Origin: Sphingomicrobium sediminis | GTDB taxonomy: Bacteria > Pseudomonadota > Alphaproteobacteria > Sphingomonadales > Sphingomonadaceae | Assembly (NCBI RefSeq): GCF_023805295.1 | Contig: NZ_JAMSHT010000001.1 | Span: 558,001-622,000 of the forward strand | Direction of reading: 5' to 3' | Length of the DNA stretch: 64,000 bases | Shown: positions 47,169 to 56,457 of the stretch, piece by piece | Position numbering within the stretch: the stretch's first letter is position 1 | Layout: every line of letters starts with the position of its first letter | Notes under the pieces: model-generated | Told to the model about the DNA's origin: nothing | The model's input: only the letters and a program-made list of their open reading frames with translations | Databases searched by the model: none | Program-made: the position numbers and the translations under genes

Positions 47169-47918
47169 GTGACCGACCATATCGCAACCGAGCGCCAGGC
47201 GCGCACCGGGCTCTTGCTGGCCATCGCCGTCATTGGCGCGTGGCTTGGCGGGCATGTCGCGGCCGTGTGGGTGCTGACGGCGTGGGAACAGCCGTTCTTC
47301 GCAATCGCTCTGTTCATGGTGCAGACTTGGCTGTCGGTCGGGCTGTTCATCATCGCGCACGATGCCATGCATGGCTCGCTCGCGCCCGGTATGCCAGCGG
47401 TGAACAAGGGCTTCGGTCGGCTCGCGCTGCGGCTTTACATGGGCTTCAGCTATGACCGGCTCTATCCCAAGCATCACGCCCATCATGACCATGTCGGCAC
47501 GGCCGACGACCCTGACTTCGATCCCGACCATCCCACGAGCCTGCCGCGCTGGTACTGGACCTTCATGACGCGCTATCTCGACTGGTATGTCTTCTGGGTC
47601 ACGGGGACAATCGTCACCATCTATGCGGTTACGCTCTTCCTCGTTGGAGGATGGGAGCGTGCGGTGCACATCCTGTTCTGGGCCGGCCCGTCACTCGCCG
47701 CCTCGATGCAGCTTTTCTACTTCGGCACCTATCGCCCTCATCATCATGTCGAGGGCGAGGTTTTCGCCGATCACCACAATAGCCGCTCCAACGACTTTCC
47801 GGTGTGGAAGAGCCTGTTGACCTGCTTCCATTTCGGCTATCATCACGAACATCACCTGCACCCCGGCACGCCATGGTGGCGGTTGCCCGACGTGCGCCGA
47901 CAAGCGAAGGCAAAATGA
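47169..47918 (+). CDS. crtW: Beta-carotene ketolase CrtW
   Basis: 249 residues. Membrane di-iron oxygenase placing keto groups at C4 of beta-ionone rings. Histidine clusters are HDAMHG near residue 64, HHAHHDH near 101 and HHEHH near 225, with FYFGTYRPHH before the last, a CrtW feature. Start is GTG at 47169. The stop overlaps the crtZ start by ATGA. With CrtZ it should give canthaxanthin- to astaxanthin-type pigments if beta-carotene is made elsewhere. Confidence 0.94.
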   Translation: MTDHIATERQARTGLLLAIAVIGAWLGGHVAAVWVLTAWEQPFFAIALFMVQTWLSVGLFIIAHDAMHGSLAPGMPAVNKGFGRLALRLYMGFSYDRLYPKHHAHHDHVGTADDPDFDPDHPTSLPRWYWTFMTRYLDWYVFWVTGTIVTIYAVTLFLVGGWERAVHILFWAGPSLAASMQLFYFGTYRPHHHVEGEVFADHHNSRSNDFPVWKSLLTCFHFGYHHEHHLHPGTPWWRLPDVRRQAKAK

Positions 47919-48454
47919 GTTTCGAGTTTCTCACCACATTTCCGGTCTGGCAGGGCCTGCTAATCGCACTTGGCGTCGTCGTCGCGATGGAGATCACCGC
48001 CTATGCCGTGCATCGCTGGGTGATGCACGGGCCGCTCGGTTGGGGCTGGCATGCCTCGCACCATGAGCCGCGCGAGGGCATGTTCGAACGCAACGATCTC
48101 TACGCGGTCGTCTTCGCCTTTATCGCAACGGGCCTGTTCATGGCCGGCGCGCTTGGTCCTGTCTGGCTCTGGTATGTGGGTCTCGGCACCACGATGTACG
48201 GCGTGCTCTACTTCATCGCGCATGACGGGCTGGTGCATCAGCGCTGGCCGTTCCGCATCGTCCCCAAGGGCGGCTATATGCAGCGGCTCTATCAGGCGCA
48301 CCGCCTCCACCATGCGGTCGATGGTCGCGATGGTTGTGTCAGCTTCGGGTTTCTCTATGCGCCGCCCATCCGCAAGCTAAAGGCGGACCTCAAATCCAAG
48401 AGCCACCTACGCGTACGCGATCCCGACGACGTTCCCGAATTGCAGGTGCGCTGA
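47915..48454 (+). CDS. crtZ: Beta-carotene 3-hydroxylase CrtZ
   Basis: 179 residues. Fatty-acid-hydroxylase superfamily with HRWVMHG, HASHHEPREG, IAHDGLVHQRWPF and HRLHHAV supplying metal ligands. Four membrane helices. The start at 47915 within the crtW stop shows the two are translated together. No crtE, crtB, crtI or crtY lies in the window. Confidence 0.94.
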   Translation: MSFEFLTTFPVWQGLLIALGVVVAMEITAYAVHRWVMHGPLGWGWHASHHEPREGMFERNDLYAVVFAFIATGLFMAGALGPVWLWYVGLGTTMYGVLYFIAHDGLVHQRWPFRIVPKGGYMQRLYQAHRLHHAVDGRDGCVSFGFLYAPPIRKLKADLKSKSHLRVRDPDDVPELQVR

Positions 48455-48476
48455 CCCCCTCAACCAAATGAGGTGT

Positions 48477-48524
48477 AACCTTTTCTCGGTTGTTGCCGTA
48501 TCTATCTGAAAAGATAGAAAGGTT
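48477..48524 (+). other. Hairpin covering the msrA ribosome site
   Basis: AACCTTT (48477-48483) can pair with AAAGGTT (48518-48524), which contains the Shine-Dalgarno of msrA four to five bases before its ATG. Inside, CTATCT-GAAA-AGATAG (48502-48517) makes a second stem. Together they could gate translation of msrA; this is a fold seen by eye only. Confidence 0.35.
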
Positions 48525-48527
48525 TGC

Positions 48528-49193
48528 ATGATGCATCTCGGCAAGGTTGTGGCAGCTGTAGCAGCGATCTGGTTGATCGTCGGGCTTTCGGGCATGAGCA
48601 GCGCCCGTGCATTGCACGAGCGTGTCCCGGCGCCGCGCACTACCATCCCCAATGACCGGAGCACCGAAGTCGCCATCTTTGCGGGCGGCTGCTTCTGGGG
48701 TGTCGAAGCCGTGTTCGAGGAATTGGAGGGCGTGAAGTCCGCTGTTTCCGGCTTTTCGGGTGGGTCCAGTCCCACCGTCACCTACCAGCAGGTCATTCGC
48801 GGCGGCACCGGCCATGCCGAAGCCGTGCGCGTCACCTTCGATCCCCGCGTCATTTCCTATGGCGAACTCATGCAGGTCTATTTTTCGGTGATCGCCGATC
48901 CGACCCAGCTCAATCGGCAGGGCCCCGACGTCGGTCGCCATTATCGCGGCGCCTTCTTCCCGATCGATGATCGCCAAGCAAGCCAGGCCCGCGCTTATAT
49001 CGCGCAGCTCGATCGCGCGAAGATCTGGGACAAGCCCATCGTCACGGCGATTGAGCCCTATCGCCATTTCGTGACAGCCGAAGCCTATCATCAGGACTTC
49101 GCCCGCAAGAACCCGTTCCATCCCTACATCATGCAGCATGATGCGCCGAAGGTGCGCGCGGTGAAGGAATTGTTTCCGGATATGGTGGGGTAA
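48528..49193 (+). CDS. msrA: Peptide methionine-S-sulfoxide reductase, probably exported
   Basis: 221 residues. The catalytic motif GGCFWGVE is near residue 50, with GFSGGSSPTVTYQQV and GPDVGRHYRGAFFP after it. About 25 N-terminal residues (VVAAVAAIWLIVGLSGMSSARA) look like a signal peptide, so this copy should repair oxidised methionines in the periplasm. Its stop is one base from the tRNA-Ser 3' end on the other strand. Confidence 0.93.
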   Translation: MMHLGKVVAAVAAIWLIVGLSGMSSARALHERVPAPRTTIPNDRSTEVAIFAGGCFWGVEAVFEELEGVKSAVSGFSGGSSPTVTYQQVIRGGTGHAEAVRVTFDPRVISYGELMQVYFSVIADPTQLNRQGPDVGRHYRGAFFPIDDRQASQARAYIAQLDRAKIWDKPIVTAIEPYRHFVTAEAYHQDFARKNPFHPYIMQHDAPKVRAVKELFPDMVG

Positions 49194-49284
<91 letters not shown>

Positions 49285-49299
49285 GCAGCGCGTTCGGCG

Positions 49300-49328
49300 C
49301 AGCTAACGTCTTAGAGAGACTTTGTCAC
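49300..49328 (-). promoter_or_regulatory. Candidate promoter of tRNA-Ser
   Basis: Minus-strand GTGACA (49328-49323) lies 17 bp before TAGCTG (49305-49300), giving a start point about 9 bases ahead of the mature tRNA 5' end. The -35 matches 5 of 6 bases and the -10 is weak. Confidence 0.35.
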
Positions 49329-49431
49329 CTTTGATTCAGCTTTGAACTTCTAGCCTCACTTGGTCGCTGTGCATGGGCAATGCGACGAATTTGGCTGTTT
49401 TGCCGGACTGAGGAGGGATAGGAAGTCGATC

Positions 49432-50499
49432 ATGAACGTAGGTCTCCTGATGCGTAGCCTCCTGTCCGCCGCCGCCTTGTGCGTTGCTGTGCCCGCGTGC
49501 GGGCAACCCACCATCGTCACACCCGAAGAGAATAGTGCAAGCACCGCCGCGATGAGTTGGCCTGCCTACAAGGCGCGGCTGATGGCATTGGCGCGCAGCG
49601 AAGGCATCAGCGATCGCACCATCTATGCGGTGATTCCCGACCTCGAACGCAACCAGCGCGTGATCGAGCTCGACCGACGTCAGCCCGGGAGCAGCTCGTC
49701 GTCGGGACGCATCCCACCATTTGCGCCCTACCAGCGTCGGCAGGTGACGCCGCAGATCATCGATCTGGGGCAGGACGAATATCGCCAGCATGCCGCTTAC
49801 TTGCGCAGTCTTGAGCAGCGCACAGGCGTCGATGCAGAAATCATTCTCGCCATCTACGGCAAGGAAACCGCCTATGGCGCGATCACCGGCAATTTCGACC
49901 TGTTCGAAGCGCTTGGGACGCTGGCCTGGGAAGGGCGCCGGCGCGACCTGTTCGAACCCGAATTCATCGCTGCGCTGAAATTGCTCGACCAAGGGCACCC
50001 GCGCTCGCGCCTCAAGGGTAGCTGGGCCGGGGCCGCGGGCAAGACGCAATTCATGCCGACAAATATCCTTCGCCTTGCAGCTGACGGCGATGGTGATGGC
50101 GATGCCGACATCTGGAATTCGGAGCGCGACGCCTTCGCGTCGATCGCCAATTATCTCGTCGATGCGGGTTGGGAAGGCGGCCCGCGCTGGGGCATTCCGG
50201 TGCGTGTGCCTGCCGACCTCGACCGCGAGGCGATCAAGACTCGATTGGCGGCGCGGCGCTGCCCGGCGGTCTTTGCCCGTCACAGCCAGTGGCTTCCCAT
50301 GTCGGAATGGCGCCGTCTCGGCGTGACGCCGGTCGGTCGCAGCCTTGATGGCGATACGCTCGCCACGTTGATCGAGCCCGATGGACCCGGGCGCACGGCC
50401 TATCTGACGACGCAGAATTATCGCGCCATCCTCGATTATAACTGCTCGAACTTCTACGCGCTCTCGATCGGGCTCGTCGCCGACGGCATCGAGCGTTGA
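49432..50499 (+). CDS. Lytic murein transglycosylase, MltB family
   Basis: 355 residues. Cleaves peptidoglycan glycan strands with 1,6-anhydro product. The start at 49432 gives a signal ending VAVPAC at Cys23, possibly a lipoprotein. Catalytic Glu145 is in AIYGKETAYGAITGNFD; WAGAAGKTQFMPTNILRLA and DAFASIANYL follow. The region CNSxxFYALSIG-like near the end (YNCSNFYALSIGLVADGI) matches the soluble SLT_2 subgroup. Confidence 0.93.
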   Translation: MNVGLLMRSLLSAAALCVAVPACGQPTIVTPEENSASTAAMSWPAYKARLMALARSEGISDRTIYAVIPDLERNQRVIELDRRQPGSSSSSGRIPPFAPYQRRQVTPQIIDLGQDEYRQHAAYLRSLEQRTGVDAEIILAIYGKETAYGAITGNFDLFEALGTLAWEGRRRDLFEPEFIAALKLLDQGHPRSRLKGSWAGAAGKTQFMPTNILRLAADGDGDGDADIWNSERDAFASIANYLVDAGWEGGPRWGIPVRVPADLDREAIKTRLAARRCPAVFARHSQWLPMSEWRRLGVTPVGRSLDGDTLATLIEPDGPGRTAYLTTQNYRAILDYNCSNFYALSIGLVADGIER

Positions 50500-50575
50500 T
50501 CTTCGCTTGAGGGAAGGGCCGCGAGGCGCTTATGCTGCGAGCGACCCACCCTCTCGAGTAAAGAACCCAGACACG

Positions 50576-51730
50576 ATGCGCTTTCTTCCCCTTGCCTTTC
50601 TCGCCATTCCCGCCGTTGCGCTCGCCAGCCCCGAATTCGAAGGCGAGGCACCGATTGCCTATCTGATCGACCTCCAGTCCGGCACGGTCCTCTTCGAGAA
50701 AGACGCCGACCGCCAAATCCCGCCCGCTTCGATGGCCAAGATGATGACGGCGCATGTCGCCTTCGCGCTGATCGACAGCGGCAAGCTGGACGAGGATGAG
50801 ATTTGCACCGTCGATCCCGATACGTGGCGGCAATGGTCTGGCCCTGCTGCGGGGTCGACCATGTTCCTGTCGCCGGGCGAGGATGTGAGCGTCGAGAATT
50901 TGCTTTTCGGCGTGGTCACCGTCTCCGGCAACGACGCCTCGACCGTGCTCGCCGAATGCATTGCCGGCACCGAAGACGCCTTCGTAGAGCGCATGAATGA
51001 CAAGGCCGAAGAACTCGGCATGTCGAACAGTCGCTTCGGCAATGCCAAGGGCTGGCCCGATGAAGGCGCAAGCATGGTGACGGCGCGCGATCTCGGTACG
51101 CTCGCCGCCTCGACAATCGACAAATATCCCGAACTCTACGCCAAATATTATGGTCGCGAAGCCTTCACCTGGGGCGAAACCGGCGGCGGCACGCCGATCA
51201 CGCAGCCCAACCGCAATCCTTTCATCGACCGCCTCGAAGGCGGTGACGGCCTCAAGACCGGCCATACCGAAGAGGCTGGCTATGGCTTTACGGGATCAGC
51301 CATTCGCGACGGACGTCGCCTCGTGATGGTCGTTGCGGGTCTCGATTCCTATGGCGGCCGTGCAAGCGAGTCGGTGCGCTTCATGGAATGGGGCTTCAAC
51401 GCGTGGGAGACCGAGCCTTTGTTCGGTGAAGGCGCGGAAATCGGTTCGGCAAAGGTACAGCTGGGCTCCAGCGGCAGCGTGTCGCTCGTCGCCCCGCGCG
51501 ATCTTGCCGCGACCTATCCGGCCGGCAGCGACGAGGATCCGCGCGCCGTCATCCGTTACGAAGGCCCGTTGAAGGCCCCGATCGCAGCTGGCGACCATGT
51601 TGCCGACTTGGTGGTCAATCATGACGGCGCCATCTCGGTCCTGCCGCTGGTCGCTGGCGAGGATGTCGAGGAAGCCGGTTTCTTCCGGCGCGTCTGGCTC
51701 GGTTTCAAACAATTGTTCGGCATGGCCTGA
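50576..51730 (+). CDS. dacC: D-alanyl-D-alanine carboxypeptidase (PBP5/6 family)
   Basis: 384 residues. Trims the terminal D-Ala of peptidoglycan stem peptides. Signal peptide to ALAS; SMAK (Ser52, Lys55), SGN (117-119) and KTG (227-229) are all present. The C-terminal domain ends with an amphipathic stretch (FFRRVWLGFKQLFGM) that would anchor the enzyme on the periplasmic face. Followed by tmk after 3 bp. Confidence 0.95.
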   Translation: MRFLPLAFLAIPAVALASPEFEGEAPIAYLIDLQSGTVLFEKDADRQIPPASMAKMMTAHVAFALIDSGKLDEDEICTVDPDTWRQWSGPAAGSTMFLSPGEDVSVENLLFGVVTVSGNDASTVLAECIAGTEDAFVERMNDKAEELGMSNSRFGNAKGWPDEGASMVTARDLGTLAASTIDKYPELYAKYYGREAFTWGETGGGTPITQPNRNPFIDRLEGGDGLKTGHTEEAGYGFTGSAIRDGRRLVMVVAGLDSYGGRASESVRFMEWGFNAWETEPLFGEGAEIGSAKVQLGSSGSVSLVAPRDLAATYPAGSDEDPRAVIRYEGPLKAPIAAGDHVADLVVNHDGAISVLPLVAGEDVEEAGFFRRVWLGFKQLFGMA

Positions 51731-51733
51731 TCG

Positions 51734-52363
51734 ATGGGGGCGGGGCGGTTCATCAGTCTGGAAGGCGGGGAAGGGGTCGGAAAATCGACCCAGCTCGATG
51801 CGCTGTCGCAGGCCTTGGAGGGAAGGGGGCTCGAAGTCCTCGTCACCCGTGAGCCGGGCGGGAGCCCGGGCGCAGAAGCAATCCGCAAACTGCTCCTCGA
51901 AGGCGAGGACACGCGCTGGACGCCGCGCGCCGAAGCGTTGCTCTTTGCCGCGGCACGCGCCGACCATGTCGCCAAGACGATCAAGCCCGCGCTGGCCAAG
52001 GGTGTGTGGGTGTTGAGCGATCGTTTCCTCGATTCCTCGCTTGCCTATCAGGGCGAGGCTGGCGGTCTCGGCATCGATGCGGTGCGCGACCTGCATCGCT
52101 TCGGGAGCGAGGATTTCCTGCCCGACCGGACGCTCGTCCTGCAATTGCCGGACGGTGAGGGCGCACGCCGCGCCGCCAGTCGCGACAGCGATGGTGCCGA
52201 CCGTATCGGTGGCCGCTCGCCAGCCTATCACGCGCAGGTCGATGCAGGTTTTCGCAAGATGGCCGAGGCCGAACCCGATCGTGTCCAGATCATCGATGCC
52301 AGCGGCAATGCGCAGACGGTGACAGCGCGCTTGCTCTACGCATTGGGCGACCTGTTGCCATGA
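51734..52363 (+). CDS. tmk: Thymidylate kinase
   Basis: 209 residues; dTMP to dTDP. P-loop GGEGVGKSTQ, DR(F/Y) motif in SDRFLDSSLAYQG, and ETTREPGGSP-like VTREPGGSPGAEA. Overlaps holB by 4 bp (ATGA), the usual tmk-holB pair. Confidence 0.97.
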   Translation: MGAGRFISLEGGEGVGKSTQLDALSQALEGRGLEVLVTREPGGSPGAEAIRKLLLEGEDTRWTPRAEALLFAAARADHVAKTIKPALAKGVWVLSDRFLDSSLAYQGEAGGLGIDAVRDLHRFGSEDFLPDRTLVLQLPDGEGARRAASRDSDGADRIGGRSPAYHAQVDAGFRKMAEAEPDRVQIIDASGNAQTVTARLLYALGDLLP

Positions 52364-53322
52364 TCATCGGGCAGGATCCGGCGCTCAAGCGTTTCCTCGA
52401 TGCTTGGCAGTCGGGTACGCCGCATCATGCGTGGCTGCTCGCTGGTCCGAAGGGCGTCGGGAAAGCCACTTTCGCAACTGAAGCAGCGACGCGCATCTTG
52501 GCCGAAGCGCAAGGGCCGATGCCGGAGGGCGAGGGGCTCGACGTCGCTGCAGATCATCCCGCGCGCAAATTGCTGGACGCAGGGTCGCATCCCGACTTCC
52601 GGCGCCTGCAACGCGGCATGAACAAGTCCGGCACCGCGCTAGCGCGCAATATTTCGGTCGATCAGGTCCGCGAGCTATCCAGGCTTTTCGAAGTGACCGC
52701 GTCGATGGGCGATTGGCGCGTGATCATTATCGACAGTGCCGACGATCTCGAGGCAAGCGCGGCAAACGCCTTGCTCAAGATGCTGGAAGAGCCGCCCGAA
52801 AAGACGATCTTCTTCCTTGTCGCGCATGCACCCGGTCGATTGCTGCCGACGATCCGGTCGCGCTGTCGTCGGCTCGACTTCGACCTGCTGTCGGATGACG
52901 CCATGACGTCGATCCTCTCTCAGGAGCGTCCAGACGATAGCGAGAGCGAGCGCAGCACATTGGTCTCGCTCGGGCAGGGATCGGTGGGCAGGGCGCTGGC
53001 AATTGCCGAGCATGACCTTGGCGCATTGGCCGAGGAAGCGCGCATGCTGATGCGTGAGGGCGACCCCACCAATGCGCGCCGCTCGAAACTGGCCAAATCG
53101 CTGGCTCTGAAGGCCGCGCAGCCCAAATATGCGGAGTTTCTGGCGATGCTGCCGGGCGTGATCGCGGCCGAGGCGAAAATTGCCGAAGGGGCTCGCCGCG
53201 CCAAACTGCTCGACGCCTATGACGAGGCTCGCCGCACCGCGATCATCGCGCCGCGCCTCTCGTCTGATCCCGCATCGACCATCTTCACGCTGGCAGGACG
53301 GCTTGCCGCCGCCGCGGACTGA
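52360..53322 (+). CDS. holB: DNA polymerase III delta-prime subunit
   Basis: 320 residues. Clamp-loader subunit. HHAWLLAGPKGVGKATFATE carries the P-loop, then VDQVRELSRLFEVTASMG and ANALLKMLEEPPEKTIFFLV with the SRC-type RSRCRRLDF. The zinc-knuckle cysteines of some homologs are absent. Upstream of metG by 16 bp. Confidence 0.94.
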   Translation: MIIGQDPALKRFLDAWQSGTPHHAWLLAGPKGVGKATFATEAATRILAEAQGPMPEGEGLDVAADHPARKLLDAGSHPDFRRLQRGMNKSGTALARNISVDQVRELSRLFEVTASMGDWRVIIIDSADDLEASAANALLKMLEEPPEKTIFFLVAHAPGRLLPTIRSRCRRLDFDLLSDDAMTSILSQERPDDSESERSTLVSLGQGSVGRALAIAEHDLGALAEEARMLMREGDPTNARRSKLAKSLALKAAQPKYAEFLAMLPGVIAAEAKIAEGARRAKLLDAYDEARRTAIIAPRLSSDPASTIFTLAGRLAAAAD

Positions 53323-53338
53323 GGCTAGGCGGGAGCCG

Positions 53339-54844
53339 ATGTCCAAGCCTTACTATCTCTCGACCGCCATTTCCTATCCCAATGGCGCGCCCCATATCGG
53401 CCATGCGTATGAGGCGATTGCCGCCGACGTGATGGCCCGTTTCCGCCGCAGCCAGGGGCGCGACGTCTATTTCCAGACCGGTACCGACGTGCACGGCCTG
53501 AAGATGGCGCAAGCGGCACGGGACCAGGGCATGGAGCCGGCCGAGCTTGGTGATAAAATGTCCAACATGTTCAACGCGATGTGCGATGACCTTGGCATCA
53601 CCTATGATCGCTTCATCCGTACCACCGACTCCGATCATCATCGTGCGGCGCAGGCCATCTGGCGCCAGATGGCGGAAAAGGGCGACCTTTATCTCGGTCG
53701 GTACGAAGGCTGGTATTCGGTCCGCGACGAGGCCTTCTATGACGAGAAGGAGCTCAAGGAAGGCGAGAATGGCGAAAAGCTCTCGCCCGAGGGGACGCCG
53801 GTCGAATGGCAGGTCGAGGAGACCTGGTTCTTCAAATTGTCGGCCTACCAGCAGCCTCTGCTCGACCATATTGCAGCAAATCCGGACTTTATCGCGCCCA
53901 AGAGCCGCAAGAATGAAGTGGTGAGCTTCATCGAGGGCGGTCTCAAGGATCTGTCGGTCAGCCGCACCAGCTTCGATTGGGGCGTGCCGGTGCCCGACAG
54001 CCCCGGGCACGTCATGTATGTCTGGCTTGATGCGCTCACCAATTACATCACTGGTGTGGGCTATCCCGATGGTGGCGAAAATTGGGAGAAATACTGGCCT
54101 GCCGACTGCCATTTGATCGGGAAGGACATCGTTCGTTTCCACGCCGTCTATTGGCCCGCTTTCCTGATGAGCGCGGGGATCGAGCTGCCCAAACAGGTCT
54201 ATGCCCACGGCTTCCTTTTGGGCGAAGGCGGCGTCAAAATGTCCAAGAGCCTTGGCAATGTCGTCGATCCGATGGAAATTGCCGGCCGGCATGGCGTCGA
54301 CGCGTTGCGCTACTTCCTGCTGCGCGAAGTCACGTTCGGACAGGATGGCAGCGTTACCGAGGATGCACTCGTCACGCGCGTCAATGCCGAACTCGCGAAC
54401 AGCTTCGGCAATTTGGCGCAGCGCACCTTGTCGATGATTCATAAGAATTTGGACGGCGTCTTGCCCGCGGCGGGCGACGCGGATGCCGACAAGGCATTGC
54501 TCGAGACGGTCCGCGCGGCCTGCGAGGACAAGTTGCCAGCCGAATTCGACCGCTGGGCCTTCGAGAAGGGCACCGAGGCGTGGTTGCAGGCTGTTTATGC
54601 CTGCAATGCCTATGTCGACGAGATGGCGCCCTGGGCGCTGAAGAAAACCGATCCCGATCGCATGGCCGAAGTGCTCGGTACGCTGGCGGCAACGCTGACC
54701 CCGTTGGCGAACGCGATCTTGCCGGTCGCCCCCAAAGGCGCGCAATCGATCCTTGACCAGCTTTCGGCGGGAGAGGGGGGCAGCCCTATCGACAAGCCCG
54801 TCCCTGCCTTCCCGCGCCTGGAAATGCCGACGGAGGATGCGTGA
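53339..54844 (+). CDS. metG: Methionyl-tRNA synthetase
   Basis: 501 residues. Class I signatures HIGH (AISYPNGAPHIGHAYEA) and KMSKS (GGVKMSKSLGNVVDP). The Cys zinc knuckles of the E. coli enzyme and the C-terminal dimerisation domain are both missing, as in the short alphaproteobacterial form. The start at 53339 has GGCGGGAG upstream. Confidence 0.96.
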   Translation: MSKPYYLSTAISYPNGAPHIGHAYEAIAADVMARFRRSQGRDVYFQTGTDVHGLKMAQAARDQGMEPAELGDKMSNMFNAMCDDLGITYDRFIRTTDSDHHRAAQAIWRQMAEKGDLYLGRYEGWYSVRDEAFYDEKELKEGENGEKLSPEGTPVEWQVEETWFFKLSAYQQPLLDHIAANPDFIAPKSRKNEVVSFIEGGLKDLSVSRTSFDWGVPVPDSPGHVMYVWLDALTNYITGVGYPDGGENWEKYWPADCHLIGKDIVRFHAVYWPAFLMSAGIELPKQVYAHGFLLGEGGVKMSKSLGNVVDPMEIAGRHGVDALRYFLLREVTFGQDGSVTEDALVTRVNAELANSFGNLAQRTLSMIHKNLDGVLPAAGDADADKALLETVRAACEDKLPAEFDRWAFEKGTEAWLQAVYACNAYVDEMAPWALKKTDPDRMAEVLGTLAATLTPLANAILPVAPKGAQSILDQLSAGEGGSPIDKPVPAFPRLEMPTEDA

Positions 54845-55620
54845 TGCCACTGATCGATAGTCACTGCCATCTCAACTATGAGGGTCTGGTCGAGCGTCAG
54901 GATGACGTGCTGGCTGCGGCGCGCGAACGTGGCGTCACGGGTATGCTCAACATTTCGACGCGGCAGAAGGAATGGCCGGACATCGTCGCGACGGCGGAAC
55001 GCAACGATGATGTGTGGGCGACCATTGGTGTCCATCCGCACGAAGCCGACGCGCATCCCGACCTTGGTGTCGAGGCGCTGGTCGAGGCGGCGCAGCATCC
55101 TAAGGTCGTCGCGATCGGCGAATGCGGGCTCGATTATTATTACGACAAGTCCGATCGTGAAGCTCAAAAGGCCCGCTTCGAGGCGCATATCGAAGCCGCA
55201 CGCCAGACCGGCCTGCCGCTCGTCGTTCATACGCGCGATGCCGAGGAGGATACGGCCGAGATTCTGCGCCGTGCGGTCGAAAAGGGCGGCGTGAAGGGGG
55301 TGCTTCACTGCTTCACCAGCTCGCAATGGCTGGCCGACGAAGCGCTCGATTTCGGCTTCTACATCTCGCTGTCCGGCATCGTAACTTTCAAGAATGCCAA
55401 GGACTTGCAGGAAACTGCTAAGACATTGCCGCAGGACCGTTTCCTTGTCGAAACCGACAGTCCGTTTCTGGCGCCGGTGCCCAATCGCGGCAAGACGTGC
55501 GAGCCGGCATTCGTGGCGGATACGGCGGCGTTCGTGGCCGATCTGCGTGGCGAGGATCTGGACGAATTGCAGGCGCGCACGACCGACAATTTCTTCCGCT
55601 TGTTCGACAAGGCTGCTTGA
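54844..55620 (+). CDS. tatD: TatD-family metal-dependent hydrolase
   Basis: 258 residues. TIM-barrel nuclease family: LIDSHCHLNY at the N-terminus, GECGLDYYYDKS, VVHTRDAEEDT, VLHCFTS and FLVETDSPFLAP supply the metal ligands. The ATG at 54844 overlaps the last base of metG; a GTG three bases earlier is possible. Acts on DNA or D-aminoacyl ends in characterised members. Confidence 0.94.
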   Translation: MPLIDSHCHLNYEGLVERQDDVLAAARERGVTGMLNISTRQKEWPDIVATAERNDDVWATIGVHPHEADAHPDLGVEALVEAAQHPKVVAIGECGLDYYYDKSDREAQKARFEAHIEAARQTGLPLVVHTRDAEEDTAEILRRAVEKGGVKGVLHCFTSSQWLADEALDFGFYISLSGIVTFKNAKDLQETAKTLPQDRFLVETDSPFLAPVPNRGKTCEPAFVADTAAFVADLRGEDLDELQARTTDNFFRLFDKAA

Positions 55621-55681
55621 GCCTTCACAAAAGGCGATTTGATCCCCATTTTGCTCTCATGAGCAGCTTGAAGGACCGCGC

Positions 55682-56269
55682 GTGACCAACGACTGGATGC
55701 TGGGTGGCGTCTATCTGTTGCTGGCCATGGCAATCGTGGTCTCGGCACTGCTGACCCGGCGTGAACCCATTGCAAAACTGCTAAAAATGGCGCTCGCCTG
55801 GATTGCGATCTTCGGGGCGGGTTTTGTATTGTTCGCGTTCCGGGACGATCTCACCATGGTCGGTGATCGCCTGAAGTCCGAGGTTACGGGGGCGCCGATC
55901 GAGGCCGGAACGGAAGTTCGAGTGCCGATGGCGATCGATGGCCATTTCTGGGTCGAGGTCGAAGTGAACGGCACGCCGGTCAATTTCCTGGTCGATAGCG
56001 GTGCGACGATGACGACCATCGATCGGCAAACCGCCGAGGAAGTCGGACTAGCCGTCAGCGATCGCCGCGACCAGCGTGTGCGGACCGGTAACGGCATCGT
56101 GACCGTCTCGCGCGGCCGCGCCGACACGTTGCGGCTTGGACCAATCGAACGGCAAAATATGCAGATGCATGTTGCGGACGAGCCAGGTCTCAATGTGATC
56201 GGGATGAACTATCTGTCGTCACTGTCACGTTGGGGCGTCGAGGGACGCTGGCTGGTCTTGGAGCCCTAG
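55682..56269 (+). CDS. Membrane-anchored retropepsin-like aspartic protease
   Basis: 195 residues from a GTG at 55682 (GAAGGA six to seven bases upstream). Two hydrophobic segments (residues 7-25 and 35-53) precede a single aspartic-protease domain with VNFLVDSGATMTTIDR as the active-site motif and LNVIGMNYLS as the flap/second hydrophobic motif. Matches the TIGR02281 type found in alphaproteobacteria; must dimerise to be active. Substrate unknown. Confidence 0.9.
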   Translation: MTNDWMLGGVYLLLAMAIVVSALLTRREPIAKLLKMALAWIAIFGAGFVLFAFRDDLTMVGDRLKSEVTGAPIEAGTEVRVPMAIDGHFWVEVEVNGTPVNFLVDSGATMTTIDRQTAEEVGLAVSDRRDQRVRTGNGIVTVSRGRADTLRLGPIERQNMQMHVADEPGLNVIGMNYLSSLSRWGVEGRWLVLEP

Positions 56270-56457
56270 AGGCGAATAGCGGCGATATTCGGCATTCTCC
56301 TCTAACACGATTTTACATAATATATATTATCAGACTTATGGATCGACGGGGTAGGCAGGCCATTTTCCTCCCCTCTCGTCATCACCAGCCGTCGTAAAGG
56401 CTTTTGCTTTGTCCAAGCCTTCGTCATGGTGTCGAGCAATCAAGACGGAGGAATATG
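56270..56457. other. AT-rich intergenic stretch with a 14-bp palindrome
   Basis: The 188 bp before mazG include ATAATATATATTAT at 56317-56330, a perfect palindrome in an otherwise GC-rich neighbourhood. It could be a promoter or regulator site for mazG. I see no hairpin terminator for the protease gene. Confidence 0.4.
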
